In this document: positions 8,647-17,158 of the stretch, in pieces
Position numbering within the stretch: the first letter of the stretch is position 1
Layout: each line of letters begins with the position of its first letter
Translations under genes and position numbers: made by a program
Assembly: GCF_002929505.1 (NCBI RefSeq)
Contig: NZ_PJJL01000049.1
Coordinates: forward strand, 1 to 44,259
DNA from: Cryobacterium sp. Y57
GTDB lineage: Bacteria; Actinomycetota; Actinomycetes; Actinomycetales; Microbacteriaceae
Length of the DNA stretch: 44,259 nucleotides
Reading direction: 5' to 3'
The notes under the pieces: model-generated
Seen by the model: the letters and a program-made list of their open reading frames with translations, nothing else
Databases searched by the model: none
What the model was told of the DNA's origin: nothing

Positions 8647-10402
8647 GAGGGGATCTCTATTTCGGTGTCGGGAACGATGAGGGTGAACAGGCCGGGGCTC
8701 AGAGTCAAGCCAGTGCCGGACGTCGCTCGGGCCGTGGCCGTGGCCCTGGCGGTGGGGATCATTCGTTCAACGACCGGGGTGGTCCCAAGACTGGTGAGGC
8801 TGGTCCCGGAACTGGCCAGATCGGCGCGCCGCCGGGCGGCATATTCGGCGGGGGATCGAGCGAACCGGGCGCTGTTGGCGTTGTCGGTCCGGGCGGGCAG
8901 CAGCGGGATCGTGTTCTCTGTCGCGCGTTGCAGCATCGACTCGATCTTCATGACCGAGACCACGTCGAGCTCCAACGCCCGGGCGCAAGCCGTCTCGACG
9001 GGGTCGGCGCCGTAACGACGCACCAAACCCAGCAGCCGGTAAACGGCCCGCATGCGCGCCCACGGCCGTGGGTCATCGAGGATCTGGGCTGTATAAGATG
9101 CGTGGGCCGTGGGCCGTGGGCCGTGGCCCGCAGCCGTCGCGACGAGGAGATCGAGGTCACGGAGCGCATATCTTGCCTTGCCTGTGGGGATGTCGGCCGG
9201 GTCGGTGGACCGCCCGCCGGGCTCCTGCCGCGGGTGGATCCGCACCAGCTTGCCGCTGTCATAAAGCTTGACGAGAGCTCGGTCAGCGCGGGCGTCGTGG
9301 TCCCGGCCGAGGTAGCTGCCCGGCACCGAATACAACGCCTTCCCCACCTCGACGTGCAGGTCCAGGTGCACCTTCACCCGGGTGAACATCGGCACGTCAT
9401 ACACCGGCGGGACCGGCAGCAAGACCTGTGCCTCGGCCTGGGCAAACAGCTCAGCGGGGCGGGCCTGGGTGCTGCCATGGATCCGCATCCCCGGCCGATC
9501 AGGGCACCACCGGGTGACGGCGTCCTGGGCTTGTTCGAGGGTGGCGAAGGTCTCTCCGGCCCAGACATTGCGCGCACGTATTGCACCGCCCGCTCGAACT
9601 TGGGTTTGTCCTTAGGTGCCCTCACGCGGGCAGGGTCGGTGACGAACCCGGCGTGCTGGGCGTAGTCGAGCCACCCTGACGACAACTTCGGGTTGACTGC
9701 GTCGGCAGCGATGACGACGGGCTTGAAATTATCGGGGATGAGGACCCTAAATACCCCGTTAAAGAAGGCGCACGCCGCTTCGCACTCGGCGAGCACCGCG
9801 GCGAGGGTCTGCGAGTAAGACAGCCAGACGAACATGCGACGTGAGTACGCGGAGGTGAAAATCAGCGCGTGCACGCGCCGGCGTTTCCCAGTGTCCGCGT
9901 CAGTGATGAATCCCATCTGACCGAAGTCGAGCTGCAACTCCGAGCCCGGCTCGCCAGCGTTGACGCGGACCGTGACGTCGCGGAGCCGATACCCGCAGCG
10001 TTCTGTCGCGAAGCGATGCAACGTCCGATACGGCACCATGCAGCCCGACCGGGCAAGCAGCTCCTCGATCTTCACGATCGAGAGCGCCGGATGGTCACGG
10101 CCATCACCAGCGACCCAGACCTTGATCTGCGCCTCGCGCTCCAGTAATGCCTCCCAGGCGCTGCCGTGGCCGTTGGGCCGGGCTGGTCGCACCGCGGCAA
10201 CGACCGCACCGACGATCTCGTCCGTTAGCGCCGTGACACTGGCCGATCGCTCCAACCCCGCCTTTTGCGCCGCGAGCACATAGCGCCGCACGGTCTTGCG
10301 ATCCACGCAGGCACGCTCGGCGACGACGCGCAGCCCGACCCTGTCCAGCCACCCCCACAGCACTTCCCTGATCTCATTCACACTGACCTCCCTGAATCCC
10401 AT
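8643..10402 (-). pseudogene. istA: istA-like DDE transposase, frameshifted
   Basis: The N-terminal part has a helix-turn-helix (ERACVDRKTVRRYV) and the catalytic-core segments LQLDFGQMGF and LIPDNFKP. The C-terminal part continues from MRIHGSTQARPAELF to the stop at 8643. The two parts are in different frames. The joining sequence reads on as NVWAGETFATLEQAQDAV if a single missing base near 9570-9576 is restored. So one 1-base deletion explains the break. The start is either the ATG at 10402 or a GTG at 10381, which has GGGAGG close upstream. Residue similarity is to IS21-type transposases. Probably inactive unless rescued by frameshifting. Confidence 0.8.
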
Positions 10403-10483
10403 AGCCGATGACTCCTCCACGGCGAGAAACGCTGACGCGATGATCAAACAGCTGCGCGAAGAACCCACCGGCACGACTCGCCG

Positions 10484-10553
10484 GGTGGTCCTATAACTGG
10501 CTATTCAGGTGGTCCCATGAACCTGGCAGAAAACCGCCTACGGTGGTCCCATA
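10484..10553. repeat. Right-end repeats of the IS21 relic
   Basis: Three copies of GGTGGTCC lie at 10484-10491, 10508-10515 and 10542-10549. The last two extend to GGTGGTCCCAT. They mirror the left-end repeats. The following bases to 10713 hold no gene that I can see. Confidence 0.6.
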
Positions 10554-10713
10554 TTCATGGCAAACGACAGGTACCAGTGGCCCATCGTATGCACGAGGTG
10601 CAGCAGTCCAAGCTGATTGTTTGTGGTCTCTCCCGAGTAGCGGCGGCTCGGGCGATTCCCTGCTGGCGATTGTTTTGACCACTGGCGCAGCTGGCGCCGC
10701 AGGGATACATGGC

Positions 10714-11436
10714 CTAAATCAGAATCAGATTGTTGATCACGTCAGCGGCGCTTCTGTGCATCGGCTCCTGGCGTGAACGGGCGTGCGCGCGGAGACGCTT
10801 GAAGGCCTCATCCATATTGATGTTGTTGCGTGCCGCAATGACGCCCTTTGCCTGCTCGATGAAAACTCGGCTGTTCAGTGCGTGTTGAAGCTGAGCGTTC
10901 ACCGTCGCGTTTTTTCGAGCAGTGCGTTCGTGAAGGAGAGTGATGGTCGCCACGTCGGCCAAGGCCTGCCCGATGACCGCATCCTCATCGCTCAACGCAC
11001 CTTTGTGACTTCGAAACAGATTCAGTGCGCCGATTGTACTTGGACGAAAGCGCATCGGAATGGCGTGTACGGATTGAAAACCTTGGGCTAGCGCTGCTGC
11101 CTGAAAATCGGGATAGTCGTTACCATCCGCTGCAATATCGCTCAGGGTGACGACCGTGCCGGATCGATAAGCGTCGACGCATGGACCGGCACCGGCCTCG
11201 TTTTGCAGTACTTCAACCCGACGGCTTTCCTCACTCGTGGAGGCGATGACCTGAAGATTGCCGTGTTGGTCCGCCAGGAGAAGACCCGCTGCCGTGGCGT
11301 CGAGCAGCACGACACATTGATCGACCAAAGTACGCAGGAGGTCAGCAGAGTCGTACTCTCCCACCAGCGCGTCAGCCAGTTGCACAAATGCTCCGCTCAC
11401 CAGCGAGGCGCGAGACAGTTTCGTCATGCTTATCAT
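10714..11436 (-). CDS. GAF and ANTAR domain regulator
   Basis: About 240 residues. The N-terminal GAF domain (roughly 10-160) has the typical GLLLADQHGNL and GAGPCVDAYRSG segments. The C-terminal ANTAR domain (about 180-235) shows the RVFIEQAKGVIAARNNINMD helix set. ANTAR domains bind paired RNA hairpins and act as antiterminators. GAF domains sense small ligands or redox state. Two starts are possible: ATG 11436 or ATG 11427 (MTKLSRAS), neither with a strong ribosome site. A longer frame further upstream shows no domain and overlaps repeat debris. It stands alone between IS remains, so its target is unknown. Confidence 0.85.
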   Translation of the reverse strand: MISMTKLSRASLVSGAFVQLADALVGEYDSADLLRTLVDQCVVLLDATAAGLLLADQHGNLQVIASTSEESRRVEVLQNEAGAGPCVDAYRSGTVVTLSDIAADGNDYPDFQAAALAQGFQSVHAIPMRFRPSTIGALNLFRSHKGALSDEDAVIGQALADVATITLLHERTARKNATVNAQLQHALNSRVFIEQAKGVIAARNNINMDEAFKRLRAHARSRQEPMHRSAADVINNLILI

Positions 11437-11536
11437 TCTGGACTCGTTCCCACAATTGATAACGAGCTCCGCCCGAATCTCAGTATTTTGGGAGGAAGGC
11501 GTCTTTCTTCCCGGCAATGCCCTGCTGTTGGTCAGT

Positions 11537-11564
11537 GACGTTCTCACTTCAGCGACGTTCTCAC
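11537..11564. repeat. Two 11-bp direct repeats, possible IS end
   Basis: GACGTTCTCAC occurs at 11537-11547 and again at 11554-11564, a 17-base period. Spaced repeats next to a TGTTG tip are typical of IS21-like ends, but no partner end was found. Confidence 0.6.
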
Positions 11565-11703
11565 CTTGGGCGGGGCGATCAGCTGGCCGCTCTGGGTCGT
11601 GATCCCGGCCAAGCGCTCTCGGCGGCGCTGGGCGACCAGCTCGGCTACGGCATCGGCCGACCGAACCGCGTTCATCCCCGCGACGGCGGCCGGTGATATT
11701 TTG

Positions 11704-11755
11704 CCAAGCTCGCCGACCAAGCTCGCCGACCAAGCTCGCCGACCAAGCTCGCCGA
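11704..11755. repeat. 13-bp tandem repeat, four perfect copies
   Basis: The unit CCAAGCTCGCCGA is repeated four times without mismatch and then breaks off after CCA. The unit is not a multiple of three, so coding use is unlikely. Copy number is probably variable through slippage. Confidence 0.9.
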
Positions 11756-11935
11756 CCATCATTCTCGAGTTCTTCGAACAGCACCACTGGTCCATTGGAC
11801 CCAGCGCCGCCGTCGAATTCTTCACGGCCTTCGTGCTCAGTCGGGTAGGCCGTTGGGTCTGAACCAGGGCAGGTTCTTGACAGACCTTTGGGGGGCGTGC
11901 CACACTCGACCAAGGCCGCATGGTCGATCAGCTTA

Positions 11936-11948
11936 TGAATAAATATGC
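11936..11948 (+). promoter_or_regulatory. Shared TGAAT motif upstream of importer 1
   Basis: TGAATAAATATGC lies 33 bases before the solute-binding start. It differs by one base from TGAATAAAGATGC at 31446-31458, at a similar place before the second importer. It could be an operator, or only an A/T-rich -10 region. Confidence 0.4.
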
Positions 11949-11981
11949 TACGAGCCGTGAACTGTTTCAAAGGAGAAACGC

Positions 11982-12989
11982 ATGCAGAGTTTTAAATTTC
12001 GCCCAAAACGTATGATCGCGACCGCAGCGGCTTTATCGGCCGCTCTACTCTTCACCGGCTGCAGCCCGACTGTCTCCTCGACAGGCGCTTCCGGAAGCGG
12101 CAGTGATAATGGCAAAACGATTGGGATTGCAGTCGCGGACCAAAAATCACTGTTCTACGTCGCAGCCGTAGACGGAATGAAGCAGGCTGCAGACGAAGCC
12201 GGTTATAAACTCGTCACGCTCTCCGCCAATAACAATTCCGGTCAACAGGTCAACCAGGTTCAGGATTTGATCACTCAGCAGGTCGACGTGATCATTTTCA
12301 TCGCCCAAGACGCGACGTCAGCAGCAGCCGGCGTCAAGCTGGCCAATGACGCCGGTATTCCGATCGTTGCCGTCGACCAAAAGCCTGAGTCTGGCAACGG
12401 CAAACTGGCGACCTACATCGCGACGGACAGCGTCGCGGCAGCCGAGAAGCTGTGCACCTGGATGTTCGACCAGTTCGGCGGCACCGGCGACATAGCGATC
12501 CTCCAAGGCCCGCTTGGCTCCACCGCAGAGTTGCAGCGCAGCGAAGGCTGCGCAAAAGCACTGGCCAACTATCCCGACGTCAAGGTCGTCGCTCAAGAAT
12601 CAGCCGGTTGGGACGAAACCAAGGCATTCACCGCCGCACAGAATATCCTGACGGCAAATCCCAACTTGAAAGCAATTTTCGGCGAAAGCGACGCCATGGC
12701 TCTGGGCGCAGCCAAGGCTGCACAGCAGGAAGGCCGCACCGGCCTGGTCTTCGTCGGTATCGACGGATTCCCGACAATGTTCACGGCGGTCGCAGACGGA
12801 TTGACCCAGGCCACAATGGCGCAGCAGCCGTACCTTATGGGGCAGCTGTCGGTCCAGGACGCGGTGAAGATTGCCGAGGGAAACGGCGGAGACATTCCCA
12901 AACTCCAGTACCAGGACACGGTGCTCGTCACCGGTGAGAACGTCGCTGACAACGATCCCGCGAAGTTCTACGGTCCTAACTTCAAGTAA
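11982..12989 (+). CDS. Sugar-binding lipoprotein, RbsB type
   Basis: 335 residues. The signal peptide ends at the lipobox LLFTGC with lipidated Cys27. The mature protein starts at about residue 45 with KTIGIAVADQKSLFYVAAVDGM, the usual opening of ribose-type (CUT2) receptors, and shows the repeating two-lobed fold pattern (VDVIIFIAQDATS, GIPIVAVDQK). AAAGGAGAAA precedes the ATG. It is the first gene of the long polyol/sugar cluster. An intergenic hairpin follows it. The ligand is not predictable; neighbours suggest a polyol or small sugar. Confidence 0.92.
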   Translation: MQSFKFRPKRMIATAAALSAALLFTGCSPTVSSTGASGSGSDNGKTIGIAVADQKSLFYVAAVDGMKQAADEAGYKLVTLSANNNSGQQVNQVQDLITQQVDVIIFIAQDATSAAAGVKLANDAGIPIVAVDQKPESGNGKLATYIATDSVAAAEKLCTWMFDQFGGTGDIAILQGPLGSTAELQRSEGCAKALANYPDVKVVAQESAGWDETKAFTAAQNILTANPNLKAIFGESDAMALGAAKAAQQEGRTGLVFVGIDGFPTMFTAVADGLTQATMAQQPYLMGQLSVQDAVKIAEGNGGDIPKLQYQDTVLVTGENVADNDPAKFYGPNFK

Positions 12990-13000
12990 TCGAACAGCCG

Positions 13001-13043
13001 CCGGTGGAAGACGCGTCAACCGCGTTTGACCGTCTTCCACCGG
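13001..13043 (+). terminator. Strong intergenic hairpin after receptor gene
   Basis: CCGGTGGAAGACG (13001-13013) pairs perfectly with CGTCTTCCACCGG (13031-13043), and GTCAA/TTGAC can extend the stem inward. There is no T-run. This placement is usual for mRNA-protecting or partial-termination hairpins that raise receptor levels over the downstream ATPase and permease. Confidence 0.7.
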
Positions 13044-13067
13044 TTCTATTGCGATCGCAATGAATGG

Positions 13068-14678
13068 ATGACAGTGGTACAGACACTCGCACACACGATT
13101 CACGACGGCCAGGCAAACGAAGATTCTTCGGGTCTCATTTGTATGGGGCTCTCCAAAAGCTACTGGGGAGTTCCGGTACTCAAGGGCGTTGACATTACGC
13201 TCCGGCCTGGAACTGTCATTGGACTTATCGGCGAGAACGGGGCCGGAAAGTCGACAACGTCGTCGATTATCGCGGGCATAGTTGAAGCCAACGGCGGTTC
13301 GATGACCATTGACGGCGTTCCTTACGAACCAACTCGGCCCTCAGATGCCTTAAAAAATGGTGTCGCGCTTATTCATCAAGAGATTCGTATGGTTCCGGAG
13401 CTGTCGGTAGCGGAGAACATCTTTATCGGGAGGCTGCCTCGTCGACGAGGAGTGATCGATCGCAATCGCATCAACGACGAGGCGAGGGAATACCTCGAGC
13501 TTGTCGGTTCACAGACTGATCCGCGCCGCCCCGTTGCCGGACTTTCCATCGCGGCGCAGCAGGAAATCGAGATCGCACGCGCCCTCTCCCGCGAACCGAA
13601 ATACATCATTTTCGATGAGCCATCGGCTTCCCTCGGTCAGTCCGAAACTCAACATGTTTTCGCTCAGATCGCAGCGTTGAGACAACGTGGCGTAGGAATC
13701 GTGTACATTTCCCACCGCTTGGAAGAGATCAAAGAAGTCGCGGATACGATCGTGTGCCTCAGGGACGGTGCGTTGGTCGGAAATTGGCCGGCAAGCGAGA
13801 TCACGAAAGAAGAAATGGTCAAGGCGATGGTCGGCCGCGACTTTGTTTTTTCCCACCGTGCGCCACAGCCCGCTACCGGCGAAGTTGCACTGTCCGTCAC
13901 AGGATTGAGCAAAGCTGGAGTATTCGCGGGCATCGACTTCGATGTTCACCGGGGCGAAATATTCGGTTTCGCTGGACTCGTGGGAGCTGGCCGAACCGAG
14001 GTCGTGCGAACCATCGCCGGGGCGGATCAAGCCGACGCCGGGGAAATCAAGGTGCACGGCGAGGTCGTTCAGATCAGGAACCCACGGTCGGGAATCGACG
14101 CTGGGATCGCGATGGTTCCCGAAGACCGGAAAGGCCAAGGACTCAACCTGGACCGAACCGGTGCCGAAAACATCACCCTCCCGTGGGAAAAAGAGCTGAG
14201 TTCAGCCGGAATTATCACCAAGAAGAAGGTGACATCCACCGCGAACAAGCTGCGCGACTTCCTGGACATCCGCGGACGGCTCGACATCCCAGTGGGCTCT
14301 CTCTCCGGCGGAAATCAGCAGAAGGTCCTGCTGGCGAAGTGGCTGGTGAACGAGCCCAAAGTACTCATCCTCGACGAGCCCACCAGGGGGGTCGACGTCG
14401 GAGCGAAGATGACGATCTACGAGACCATCAGAGCCTTGGCCGAAACCGGCGTCGGCGTCATCGTCGTTTCATCAGAACTCGAAGAAGTACTCGGTCTGTC
14501 GCACCGCGTGCTCGTGATGTCCGGTGGCCTCCAGCGGGCGATTCTCGATCGCGCCGACGCGACACCGGAAGCCGTCATGGCCCTCGCGCTCAGCAACGTC
14601 CCAAAAGAATCCCCACTGGAGTCGCCGATCGACGGCGAAGCAGAGTATCAAACGACGATCAGAACGCAGGAGAACTGA
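13068..14678 (+). CDS. ABC sugar ATPase with two ATP-binding domains, RbsA type
   Basis: 536 residues. Domain 1 has Walker A GENGAGKS (about 55-62), signature LSIAAQQEIEIARA and Walker B IIFDEPSAS. Domain 2 has the GLVGAGRTE variant usual in RbsA/MglA C-terminal halves, signature LSGGNQQK and Walker B ILDEPTRGVD. It energises import with the RbsC-type permease that follows after 3 bases. The ATG at 13068 is chosen to stay clear of the upstream hairpin. Its ribosome site is poor and an in-frame start at 13026 lies within the hairpin. It acts at the inner face of the membrane. Confidence 0.93.
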   Translation: MTVVQTLAHTIHDGQANEDSSGLICMGLSKSYWGVPVLKGVDITLRPGTVIGLIGENGAGKSTTSSIIAGIVEANGGSMTIDGVPYEPTRPSDALKNGVALIHQEIRMVPELSVAENIFIGRLPRRRGVIDRNRINDEAREYLELVGSQTDPRRPVAGLSIAAQQEIEIARALSREPKYIIFDEPSASLGQSETQHVFAQIAALRQRGVGIVYISHRLEEIKEVADTIVCLRDGALVGNWPASEITKEEMVKAMVGRDFVFSHRAPQPATGEVALSVTGLSKAGVFAGIDFDVHRGEIFGFAGLVGAGRTEVVRTIAGADQADAGEIKVHGEVVQIRNPRSGIDAGIAMVPEDRKGQGLNLDRTGAENITLPWEKELSSAGIITKKKVTSTANKLRDFLDIRGRLDIPVGSLSGGNQQKVLLAKWLVNEPKVLILDEPTRGVDVGAKMTIYETIRALAETGVGVIVVSSELEEVLGLSHRVLVMSGGLQRAILDRADATPEAVMALALSNVPKESPLESPIDGEAEYQTTIRTQEN

Positions 14679-14681
14679 ACC

Positions 14682-15719
14682 ATGGCCATAATCGACCGCA
14701 ACGTCACGCCGCCTCGGCCAGACTCTTCTTCCGCCCACGACGAGGTCGCGCCTGCGTCTGCTGGGTCCGTCAACACGAACCGGTTCCGGCGAATAATGAG
14801 CCAAATTCCCGGTCCCCTGATCGGCCTGATCGTGATATTCGTCGCACTCTCATTTCTGTCCCCATACTTCCTGACTCCTCGCAACTTGCTCAATATCCTG
14901 AGCCAGGTTTCCGCTGTCGGCGTCATGTCGGTCGGAGCGCTACTGATCATCCTCCTGGGCGGTATCGACCTTTCCGTTGGCTCCGTGCTGGCGCTCAGCT
15001 CGATGTCCATGGCCGCAATGTACAAAATGGCCGGTTGGCCTTTCGAAGTCGCGCTCCTTGCGGGCCTTATCGTGGGCGCCCTCGTCGGCCTCATCAACGG
15101 CATCCTGACCGCCTACGGCAAACTGCAACCGTTCATCGCAACGCTGGCAACTATGTCCGCAGCGGCTGGCCTCGCGTTGTTCATCACGAATGGCAACCCA
15201 ATCACGGGGTTCCCCGACTGGTTCATTGCGATCACAGCTACGAGCATTCTCGGCGTCCCGATCGAGGGCGTAATTCTCGTCGCGATATTCGCTATTGCCG
15301 CATTCTGGCTCAAGTTCCGGCCGTCGGGCCGTGCGCTCTATGCGATCGGCGGAAATGAGGAGGTGGCTCGACTTTCCGGACTTCCCGTGCGCCGCGCCAA
15401 AATCTTGGTGTACACCATCGCCGGATTATTAGCGGCAGTAGCAGGTCTCCTGGTCACCTCACGACTCGACTCCGCTCAGCCCACCGCTGGCGCTGCTGAC
15501 CTCCTGAACGTTATCGCTGTCGTGGTCATCGGCGGTGCCAGCCTCTCTGGCGGGTCGGGCAGTCTTCTGGGCACGTTCGTCGGACTCCTCATCATCGGAG
15601 TCCTGAATAACGGAATGTCGCTTCTGAACGTCTCCGCCAACCTCCAGCCCGTGGTTATTGGCGCCGTTATCGCCGCCGCGGTTCTCACTGACCGAAAGTC
15701 GAGTAGAAGGCACACATGA
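14682..15719 (+). CDS. ABC sugar permease, RbsC type
   Basis: 345 residues with 8-10 predicted membrane helices. Family hallmarks are the GGIDLSVGS segment (about 88-96) and IGGASLSGGSGS near the C-terminus. An AGGAG site precedes the ATG. It is the only permease of importer 1, so it should form a homodimer. Its stop overlaps the next start (ATGA), which links transport directly to the metabolic genes. Confidence 0.93.
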   Translation: MAIIDRNVTPPRPDSSSAHDEVAPASAGSVNTNRFRRIMSQIPGPLIGLIVIFVALSFLSPYFLTPRNLLNILSQVSAVGVMSVGALLIILLGGIDLSVGSVLALSSMSMAAMYKMAGWPFEVALLAGLIVGALVGLINGILTAYGKLQPFIATLATMSAAAGLALFITNGNPITGFPDWFIAITATSILGVPIEGVILVAIFAIAAFWLKFRPSGRALYAIGGNEEVARLSGLPVRRAKILVYTIAGLLAAVAGLLVTSRLDSAQPTAGAADLLNVIAVVVIGGASLSGGSGSLLGTFVGLLIIGVLNNGMSLLNVSANLQPVVIGAVIAAAVLTDRKSSRRHT

Positions 15720-17158
15720 GTACATTCGCCTCAATCACCGATCCCACCGACCTCGACGCGATTCGCGCGGTCATCGCCTCTACAGCCGATGCGGTCGACC
15801 TGGTTCCGCTCGGCATCCGCGCACTCGTGATCTCGCCTCAAGCAAGCTTCGGTTTAGTCCCAGCGGTGAAAAGCCTGGTAGCCGACGGACCGACAGGAAC
15901 GCGTCGAGTCGCAGTGCTGGTCGATGAGACGGCCATCCTGCGCGATGGCCGTGACCTGAAACAGCAACTGTGCGAACTTCTTGCCGAAGCGTTCACGATC
16001 GAGATTGTCGTGCTCGGCCACGGGGGACAGCTGCACGCCGACGAGGACGCGCTCCACACTGCGACGGCGGCAATTGACGGGTATGACTGCGCCGTCGCGA
16101 TCGGTAGCGGTACTGTTTCCGACATCGGAAAAGTGGCCACTGACCGCCTGGGTGGAATCCCGCTCGTGATCGTGCAAACCGCAGCATCCGTCGACGGCTT
16201 TACCGACAACGTCTCGGTGGTCCTGCGCAACGGAGTGAAGCGCACTATCCCCTCCCGATGGCCCGACGTCGTGCTCGCCGACATCACGACAATCGCAGAC
16301 GCACCCGTTGCCATGAACACTGCCGGTTTTGGTGAGGTGCTCTCGCTCTACACCGCTCCTGCTGACTGGGAACTCGCCAACCGCTTGGGCTTCGATAACA
16401 GTTTTCGGCTGACCCCGAGGGATTTCCTGCTCGAGTTTGCCGGCGACCCCGCCACCTGGGTGGACGGCCTCGCCGACGGCGCCCCCGAAGCCGTGCTTGA
16501 TTTGACCCGGATGCTCGCCATTCGTGGAATGGGCACAGGGATTGCGGGTACCACGGCCTGCCTCTCCGGTGTCGAGCACGTCGTTTCGCACATGCTCGAC
16601 ATGTATGCCGCCGCCCACAATTTACCGATCGGCCTCCACGGAGCTCAGGTTGGCGTCGCAACTCAGGTTGCGTCCGCAGCATGGGACCTCTTGCGCCGCC
16701 GAGTGGCCGAGGGTGAGATCACAGTACGTTTCCCCGCTGCGAGCGACCTCGAACAGCACGTGAAACGAGCGTTCGAGGTATGCGATGAGACCGGCGGTCG
16801 CGGTGAGGAATGCTGGTCCGATTACGCCCGCAAGATCAAGGCGTGGAACGCCGACCCGGAACGCATGAAGGGCCTCGTCGCCAACGCGATCTCCGATGGC
16901 GTCGCGATTGCTGCCACGGTTCCCACGCCCGCGTCGTTGTCTGCCGGTCTGCTCGCTGCGGGGTCACCCACAACGCCGGGTGACCTTGTCGAATGGGTCA
17001 CCCCGGATATCTGGCGGTGGGCTGTCGCGAATTGCCTGTTCATGCGCGACCGCTTCACGGTCATTGACCTGCTCTTCCTCCTCGGTTGGTGGACGCCGGC
17101 CGACGTGGACGTGGTGATTGAGCAGGCCTTTCAGGCGCAGAGTGAGCCGACGTCATGA
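15716..17158 (+). CDS. AraM-like sn-glycerol-1-phosphate dehydrogenase family protein
   Basis: 480 residues of the iron/zinc alcohol dehydrogenase superfamily, EgsA/AraM branch. Members reduce dihydroxyacetone phosphate to sn-glycerol 1-phosphate with NAD(P)H, or the reverse. Visible are the nucleotide-binding GSGTVSD (130-136), TAASVDGFTDN (156-165), the AGFG...YTAPADW block (203-218) and metal-site candidates His288/His292 and His308 (GLHGAQVG). The block has Glu207 where the family usually has an Asp metal ligand. It is longer than typical EgsA. It overlaps both neighbours by four bases. In Bacillus subtilis, araM lies beside the HAD gene araL, as a similar HAD gene does here. The substrate may be another polyol phosphate. 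Confidence 0.8.
   Translation: MSTFASITDPTDLDAIRAVIASTADAVDLVPLGIRALVISPQASFGLVPAVKSLVADGPTGTRRVAVLVDETAILRDGRDLKQQLCELLAEAFTIEIVVLGHGGQLHADEDALHTATAAIDGYDCAVAIGSGTVSDIGKVATDRLGGIPLVIVQTAASVDGFTDNVSVVLRNGVKRTIPSRWPDVVLADITTIADAPVAMNTAGFGEVLSLYTAPADWELANRLGFDNSFRLTPRDFLLEFAGDPATWVDGLADGAPEAVLDLTRMLAIRGMGTGIAGTTACLSGVEHVVSHMLDMYAAAHNLPIGLHGAQVGVATQVASAAWDLLRRRVAEGEITVRFPAASDLEQHVKRAFEVCDETGGRGEECWSDYARKIKAWNADPERMKGLVANAISDGVAIAATVPTPASLSAGLLAAGSPTTPGDLVEWVTPDIWRWAVANCLFMRDRFTVIDLLFLLGWWTPADVDVVIEQAFQAQSEPTS

Larger units (their letters stand above)
7787..10553 (-). mobile_element. Decayed IS21-family insertion sequence
   Basis: It holds istA and istB in their usual order with an ATGA overlap, both broken. 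A perfect 12-bp inverted repeat, TATGGGACCACC at 7809-7820 and its complement at 10542-10553, marks the ends, with extra copies of the GGGACCACC core just beside them. IS21 elements are known for repeated transposase sites at their ends. The exact outer borders and target duplication cannot be fixed. The element lies between the arabinose module and the GAF-ANTAR gene. Confidence 0.8.
11437..11981. other. 545-base spacer with repeats and possible IS debris
   Basis: No convincing gene. Open frames on both strands lack recognisable domains. It holds a paired 11-bp repeat (11537-11564), a 13-bp tandem repeat (11704-11755), and near its right end an A/T-rich promoter-like stretch ahead of the importer operon. 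TGTTGG followed by spaced repeats at 11526-11564 resembles an IS end, but no transposase is recognisable. Confidence 0.5.

Noticed and set aside
11704..11755. CRISPR-like array
   Set aside because: Tandem 13-bp units without spacers, and no cas genes in the window.
11544..11921. Minus-strand open frame ending in QLIAPPKVRTSLK, possibly an IS gene
   Set aside because: No recognisable transposase domain, and the frame spans the tandem repeat. Kept only as a described spacer.
13754..15358. Long open frame on the plus strand (534 codons)
   Set aside because: Overlaps the RbsA and RbsC genes in another frame, with Arg/Pro-rich low-complexity sequence and no family motif.
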